Shown here: positions 33,651 through 36,479 of the stretch, one piece after another
Numbering within the stretch: position 1 is the first letter of the stretch
Layout: each line of letters starts with the position of its first letter
From: an uncultured Lachnospiraceae bacterium
GTDB lineage: Bacteria; Bacillota; Clostridia; Lachnospirales; Lachnospiraceae
DNA length: 36,479 bases
NCBI GenBank assembly: GCA_947588675.1
Contig: CANPYY010000022.1
Location: 1 to 36,479, forward strand
Reading direction: 5' to 3'
Notes under the pieces: model-generated
What the model saw: only the letters and a program-made list of their open reading frames with translations
What the model was told of the DNA's origin: nothing
The model's database searches: none
Made by a program: the position numbers and the translations under genes

Positions 33651-34436
33651 TTAGAGTTGTAAATATCCTATATACCATCCTGCAAGCGTTTCCCCGAAAA
33701 ATATTGCAAGCGCCATGCCCATACAGAGAAACGGTCCGAAAGCAAAGTGTTCTTTTCTTCCCTTTTTCCTTGTTATAAGCAGTATAATTCCCCACAATCC
33801 TCCGGTGAGCAGCGCAATCACCATAGATACTACTATCAGTTTCCAGCCCAGAAACAAGCCTCCGGCCATCATAAGCTTAATGTCGCCTCCGCCAAAAGCC
33901 CCTGGAATCGCCAGAGCTATTATCAGCATTGGCACGCTAATACACACAAGACCGATTAATCTTGAAACAAGCGTTATTCCCGTTCCCGTATATGTATTTA
34001 TTACAAATGATATAACCGCCAGAACTGCTATAACTATATGGCATCCGTTTGGTATTTCCATTGTATCTATATCCGTCCATGTTACTACTGTAAGCACGCA
34101 TATAAATGCAAATGCCAGAACTGCTTCTACAGGAGTATCCCACCAATACCACGCACATATTATCGCTATTACTCCTCCTGAAATTTCAAGCAGTGTATCC
34201 CTTACTCCTATCTTTTCCTTACAGTATCTGCACCTGCCCCCAAGCGCCAGATAACTTAATACCGGTACAAGGTCCCACGCCTGTAATGTATGGTTACATA
34301 CCGGACATATCGAACGTCCTTTTATGAAATCCATCTTTCTCGGCGTCCTGTATATTATGACATTAAGAAACGAATATATACAGCTTCCCAAAATAAACAA
34401 AAGAACCCAAATTATGATTGTCATTGTTCTTTCCAT
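33651..34436 (-). CDS. pilD: Prepilin peptidase / N-methyltransferase PilD
   Basis: The 261-residue polytopic membrane aspartyl protease cleaves class III signal peptides after Gly and methylates the new N-terminus. The cytoplasmic zinc-binding cysteines are CPVC (44-47) and CRYC (69-72), which indicate the full bifunctional form. The catalytic aspartates are Asp122 in TWTDIDTMEIPN and Asp185 in FGGGDIKLMM (GxGD-type motif). About eight hydrophobic segments are present. The ATG follows AGGAGG at about 8 bases. It is the first gene of the pilus operon; a terminator of the preceding unit lies just upstream (34505-34544). All four pilin-like proteins encoded downstream are its expected substrates. 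Confidence 0.97.
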   Translation of the reverse strand: MERTMTIIIWVLLFILGSCIYSFLNVIIYRTPRKMDFIKGRSICPVCNHTLQAWDLVPVLSYLALGGRCRYCKEKIGVRDTLLEISGGVIAIICAWYWWDTPVEAVLAFAFICVLTVVTWTDIDTMEIPNGCHIVIAVLAVISFVINTYTGTGITLVSRLIGLVCISVPMLIIALAIPGAFGGGDIKLMMAGGLFLGWKLIVVSMVIALLTGGLWGIILLITRKKGRKEHFAFGPFLCMGMALAIFFGETLAGWYIGYLQL

Positions 34437-34504
34437 TTGGTATTCCTCCTACTTATCAGGTTTGGATTTTTTTGTTTATTCAGGTAAATACAGGATTTTT
34501 GACT

Positions 34505-34544
34505 AAAAAAGGATTCCCTTTGGCTATATTACCAAACGAATCCT
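34505..34544 (-). terminator. Rho-independent terminator between the small membrane protein gene and pilD
   Basis: On the minus strand AGGATTC...TTTGG pairs with CCAAA...GAATCCT around an 8-base loop, with a small internal asymmetry, and six T residues follow. It separates the upstream unit from the pilus operon, whose own promoter should lie in 34437-34504; no convincing boxes were seen there. Confidence 0.85.
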
Positions 34545-34553
34545 CCTTTCCGT

Positions 34554-35003
34554 TTATCCCTCATATACATGCGTTCTCCGGTAAATTGTCCATTCACCGT
34601 TTTCCTCTCCTTCGTCTTTTTCATATCTTATCAGATATCTTTTTTCAGTGTATGTCATACTCATTACACTTCCTGTGGTCCGGTCCCACGCTGTAAGTTT
34701 TATCTCTCCTTCTGCCCCGGAATAGGATTTTATTTGTTCCTCCGCTTCTTCAGACAACCCGCTGGGCCTCGAGTTGTCAAGAAACGGTATTTGTTGTCCA
34801 TCTAACATGACAGACAATAATTCTATGTTTAGTTGTACGTTTTTTGCATTTCTGAAAACGCCATGCATCTCTATCGATGCCGTCCAATACCATAGCAGTG
34901 GTGCAAGAACTGCTATACAGATGATTATCGTTATTACTGCTGCTTTTACTGCCCTTTTAAATTTATTAACCCTGGTCAGAGTTTCATAATCACGAGTTTT
35001 CAT
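34554..35003 (-). CDS. Small single-TM protein of unknown function
   Basis: I do not recognise this 149-residue protein. A basic N-terminus of 18 residues (TRVNKFKRAVK) precedes one hydrophobic helix (AAVITIIICIAVLAPLLWYW, about 21-40). The rest (about 108 residues) should be outside the membrane and contains two or three beta-rich stretches, ending RYLIRYEKDEGEENGEWTIY. There is no lipobox and no class III signal. The ATG is 12 bases after AAAGGAG. It lies in a separate unit between a gene remnant and a terminator, just upstream of pilD, so a pilus-related accessory role is possible but unproven. Confidence 0.75.
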   Translation of the reverse strand: MKTRDYETLTRVNKFKRAVKAAVITIIICIAVLAPLLWYWTASIEMHGVFRNAKNVQLNIELLSVMLDGQQIPFLDNSRPSGLSEEAEEQIKSYSGAEGEIKLTAWDRTTGSVMSMTYTEKRYLIRYEKDEGEENGEWTIYRRTHVYEG

Positions 35004-35052
35004 TTGTTCTTATGGCTCCTTTCAGGGTGAGATAAATTTAAAATTTAATCAC

Positions 35053-35178
35053 CTACTCTTTAAAATCTTTACTATCTACATTTGTCCAACCTTTTTCCTG
35101 ATCCCAACTAACAAAATGAGTGCCGTCAGTATAAGTAAATGCTTTAACTCCACCATTATCTACCTTTATTATGAATAC
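35053..35178 (-). pseudogene. Remnant 3' end of a coding sequence
   Basis: A 41-codon frame directly after a TGA stop has no start codon but reads as fluent protein: KVDNGGVKAFTYTDGTHFVS, then WDQEKGWTNVDSKDFKE and a TAG stop. It ends 49 bases before the start of the small membrane protein gene. It looks like the C-terminal end of a secreted or pilin-like protein whose 5' part has been lost. The family is not recognised. Confidence 0.55.
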
Positions 35179-35202
35179 TCATAATGTGAAAACCATCAAC
35201 TA

Positions 35203-35334
35203 ATACAGGCAATAAATACATTACCGCCTGTATCCGGTTTTCTTTTTAATCCGTCTGCCCATACGGATATTTTCCGATGCCGCACCTCTACAATTAAGGA
35301 AATCTGCACCCGATTTCGAGGTTACAGCTTCTTA
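35203..35334 (-). ncRNA. Structured leader RNA of unassigned class
   Basis: Downstream of the strong promoter at 35341-35369 the minus-strand transcript would fold several stems. P1 (35318-35322 with 35284-35288) is stacked on P2 (35312-35317 with 35299-35304, 7-base loop). A 6-bp hairpin lies at 35249-35268, and an 8-bp stem (35203-35210 with 35226-35233) closes the element. Unpaired purine-rich segments lie between them. I compared it from memory with lysine, c-di-GMP-I and -II, SAM, THF, M-box, T-box and ZTP classes and found no match beyond a short AGAGGTGC resembling lysine elements. A riboswitch or small RNA is possible. Confidence 0.45.
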
Positions 35335-35340
35335 TAATAT

Positions 35341-35369
35341 ATATTATAATATTTCATTGATTTTGTCAA
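35341..35369 (-). promoter_or_regulatory. Strong promoter for the leader RNA unit
   Basis: A consensus TTGACA (35369-35364) is followed after 17 bases by TAATAT (35346-35341); an overlapping TATAAT at 35348-35343 would give a 15-base spacer. The surrounding sequence is very AT-rich, and TTATAATATATATTATAA (35332-35349) is palindromic. Confidence 0.7.
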
Positions 35370-35452
35370 AAGTTTTTTATTTTTTTATATTTTTTTTCTT
35401 TTCCTGCTGTTTAATATAGATTTATAGACCTCGTATAATCATTTTTCAAATT

Positions 35453-35824
35453 CTATCTCTCATGATACTGCTCCATAATCTCCGCTGCCAGTCTTAACAT
35501 TAAAGAAACCTCTTTCATAATATTACTGCTTCTATTCTCCCCGGCGACCTTATTAACATTGTCTTTAATACTTTTTAATATAAACTCAAATATATCTTCG
35601 CTGCCATAAATAAAATTCATATCACAACCATACTCATTAGCAAGAATATATGCGTATTCACTGGATAAACCTGTTTCACCTCTTTCAATTCTGTACACGG
35701 CATCATATGAAATATGGAATTTCTCCGCCAGTTCTTTACGCTGTATATCGTATATTTTCCTAAATATTTCTATTTTACTTCCTACTGACTCATCAACACT
35801 TCGATTTTTCTTTACATCTTTCAT
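35453..35824 (-). CDS. XRE family transcriptional regulator
   Basis: The 123-residue protein has a Cro/C1-type helix-turn-helix: IEIFRKIYDIQRKELAEKF, HISYDAVYRIERGETGLSSE and YILANEYGCDMNFIYG, about residues 19-72. A C-terminal helical part of about 50 residues (FEFILKSIKDNVNK, VSLMLRLAAEIMEQYHE) may mediate dimerisation. The ATG at 35824 follows GGAG at 8 bases; the longer frame begins with GTG in the binding site. It stands alone, between the leader RNA promoter downstream and an Rpn-type gene terminator upstream. Its target is unknown. Confidence 0.88.
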   Translation of the reverse strand: MKDVKKNRSVDESVGSKIEIFRKIYDIQRKELAEKFHISYDAVYRIERGETGLSSEYAYILANEYGCDMNFIYGSEDIFEFILKSIKDNVNKVAGENRSSNIMKEVSLMLRLAAEIMEQYHER

Positions 35825-35925
35825 CAAAAACACTCCTTTATATTTAATATTAGTAATAAAAGAGTATAATTTAATTTACCGCTTATCTCATCAATTGAAT
35901 ATTTAAATATTTTATAATCAACTAC

Positions 35926-35976
35926 AAAAATACAGGACATTCAAATTCACATATAGAACTCCTAATGTCCTGTATT
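35926..35976 (-). terminator. Hairpin terminator downstream of the Rpn-type gene
   Basis: AATACAGGACATT and AATGTCCTGTATT (35964-35976 and 35929-35941) form a perfect 13-bp stem with a 22-base loop. On the minus strand three further T residues follow. It lies about 110 bases beyond the stop of the Rpn-type gene and before the XRE gene. Confidence 0.7.
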
Positions 35977-36012
35977 CTTATTATAAGATTCCCCTGCAAA
36001 ACTTTACGATTA

Positions 36013-36027
36013 TGACCGATTCGGTCA
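36013..36027. promoter_or_regulatory. TetR-type palindrome without an adjacent gene start
   Basis: TGACCGA-T-TCGGTCA is a perfect 15-base palindrome of the type bound by TetR-family repressors. No TetR gene is in the window. A 31-codon open frame on the plus strand starts inside it (MTDSVRLL), and nothing clearly functional follows. Confidence 0.4.
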
Positions 36028-36088
36028 GGTTACTACTCTTGAAAGGCATTGTTGTGCCCCGTCTGATTAACTTACGATATCCAGAATA

Positions 36089-36479
36089 TCATACAATCTC
36101 ATTATAGTTCTTTACAAATTCCTCCATGGAGTCCGCTTTTGCTGCCATCTTCAAAATCCTGTTAAGTATGTCAACATCTTCTTCAGCCTCAATACTTTCT
36201 TTTATGTCGTCAGGTACACTGCCCAGTTCTGAAAGCAGTTCAAATATGGATTCTATTTTCCCGATAATAATTCCTGCCTCACGTTCATCGCTGAGCATTT
36301 CCTCAAGCAGCATATAGTTCCCCTCCATTTCCCTGTCATTCTTTATTTTGGCTACGCTCTCCTGCAGCCTGCTTACATATTCATCCTTAAAATCGTTCCC
36401 GCTTTCTCTTTCCTCTGCTACATATTTAAGGAATCTTACAAGCTCCTCCGGCACTTCATCCTCATTCTCTCCCCTGGTG
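36089..36479 (-). CDS. Rpn family recombination-promoting nuclease/putative transposase, 3' part
   Basis: The gene is cut by the window end; about 129 C-terminal residues are visible and the frame is open to the edge. The pattern ELVRFLKYVAEERESG, then YVSRLQESVAKIKNDREMEG, LLEEMLSDEREAG and a helical tail is typical of the C-terminal half of Rpn (YhgA-like, PD-(D/E)XK) proteins, which are abundant in Lachnospiraceae and often occur in many copies. The catalytic nuclease domain would lie outside the window. A GTG at 36454 is not the true start because the family sequence continues upstream. A hairpin terminator follows at 35926-35976. Confidence 0.75.
   Translation of the reverse strand, partial: TRGENEDEVPEELVRFLKYVAEERESGNDFKDEYVSRLQESVAKIKNDREMEGNYMLLEEMLSDEREAGIIIGKIESIFELLSELGSVPDDIKESIEAEEDVDILNRILKMAAKADSMEEFVKNYNEIV

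Noticed and set aside
35203-35334. Lysine or c-di-GMP riboswitch
   Set aside because: Only a short AGAGGTGC resembles the lysine element and the other conserved blocks are missing; the conserved GEMM-I and c-di-GMP-II sequence blocks were not found. It is left as unassigned.

Overview
The window reads as chromosomal DNA of a low-to-moderate GC, monoderm Clostridia-type Firmicute, most likely a gut or rumen Lachnospiraceae member. This is inferred from the gene families: an intracellular GH13 hydrolase, a Csp-like cytosolic subtilase beside a DegV protein, a Gram-positive type IV pilus operon without a secretin, and an Rpn-family nuclease. Most genes lie on the minus strand. No rRNA, tRNA, CRISPR array or insertion sequence was seen.

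Layout. 1-2994: a plus-strand GH13 hydrolase with its terminator, facing a minus-strand MATE exporter. 2995-6500: a visibly AT-richer accessory block holding an AlbA_2/Schlafen-type protein, a 26-bp perfect inverted repeat, and a two-gene unit of an XRE regulator plus an ImmA/IrrE-Fic fusion. It is bordered by gene remnants and by a palindromic candidate operator. 6538-13018: housekeeping genes on the minus strand: miaB, prfC, a degV-like gene, a Csp-like subtilase, and mscL with a C-terminal zinc ribbon. 13082-14664: a plus-strand sodium/calcium exchanger converging on an O6-alkylguanine-DNA alkyltransferase gene.

14777-34436 is the most unusual part: a compact type IV pilus operon of about 20 kb on the minus strand. 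Its order is pilD (prepilin peptidase), pilC, a fused pilM-pilN, pilO, pilB, pilT, then a giant prepilin-like gene of at least 3201 codons, then three smaller pseudopilin genes. The giant protein starts with a canonical class III (prepilin) signal and carries roughly three dozen GLUG-like repeats, predicted to form a very long beta-helix, followed by fibronectin-like segments. One small pseudopilin ends in a Pro/Thr/Ser linker and a CBM2-like domain. Together they suggest an assembly machine that displays a giant adhesin and a possible carbohydrate-binding tip on the cell surface. No ordinary short major pilin is present. The giant gene appears frameshifted at an (AT)n tract a few codons before its natural end; another roughly 35 codons continue in the +1 frame up to the next ribosome binding site.

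34505-36479: a terminator, a small single-TM protein of unknown function, a gene remnant, a strong promoter with a structured leader RNA that I cannot assign to a known class, an XRE regulator, a terminator, an isolated TetR-type palindrome, and the 3' part of an Rpn-type nuclease gene running off the window.
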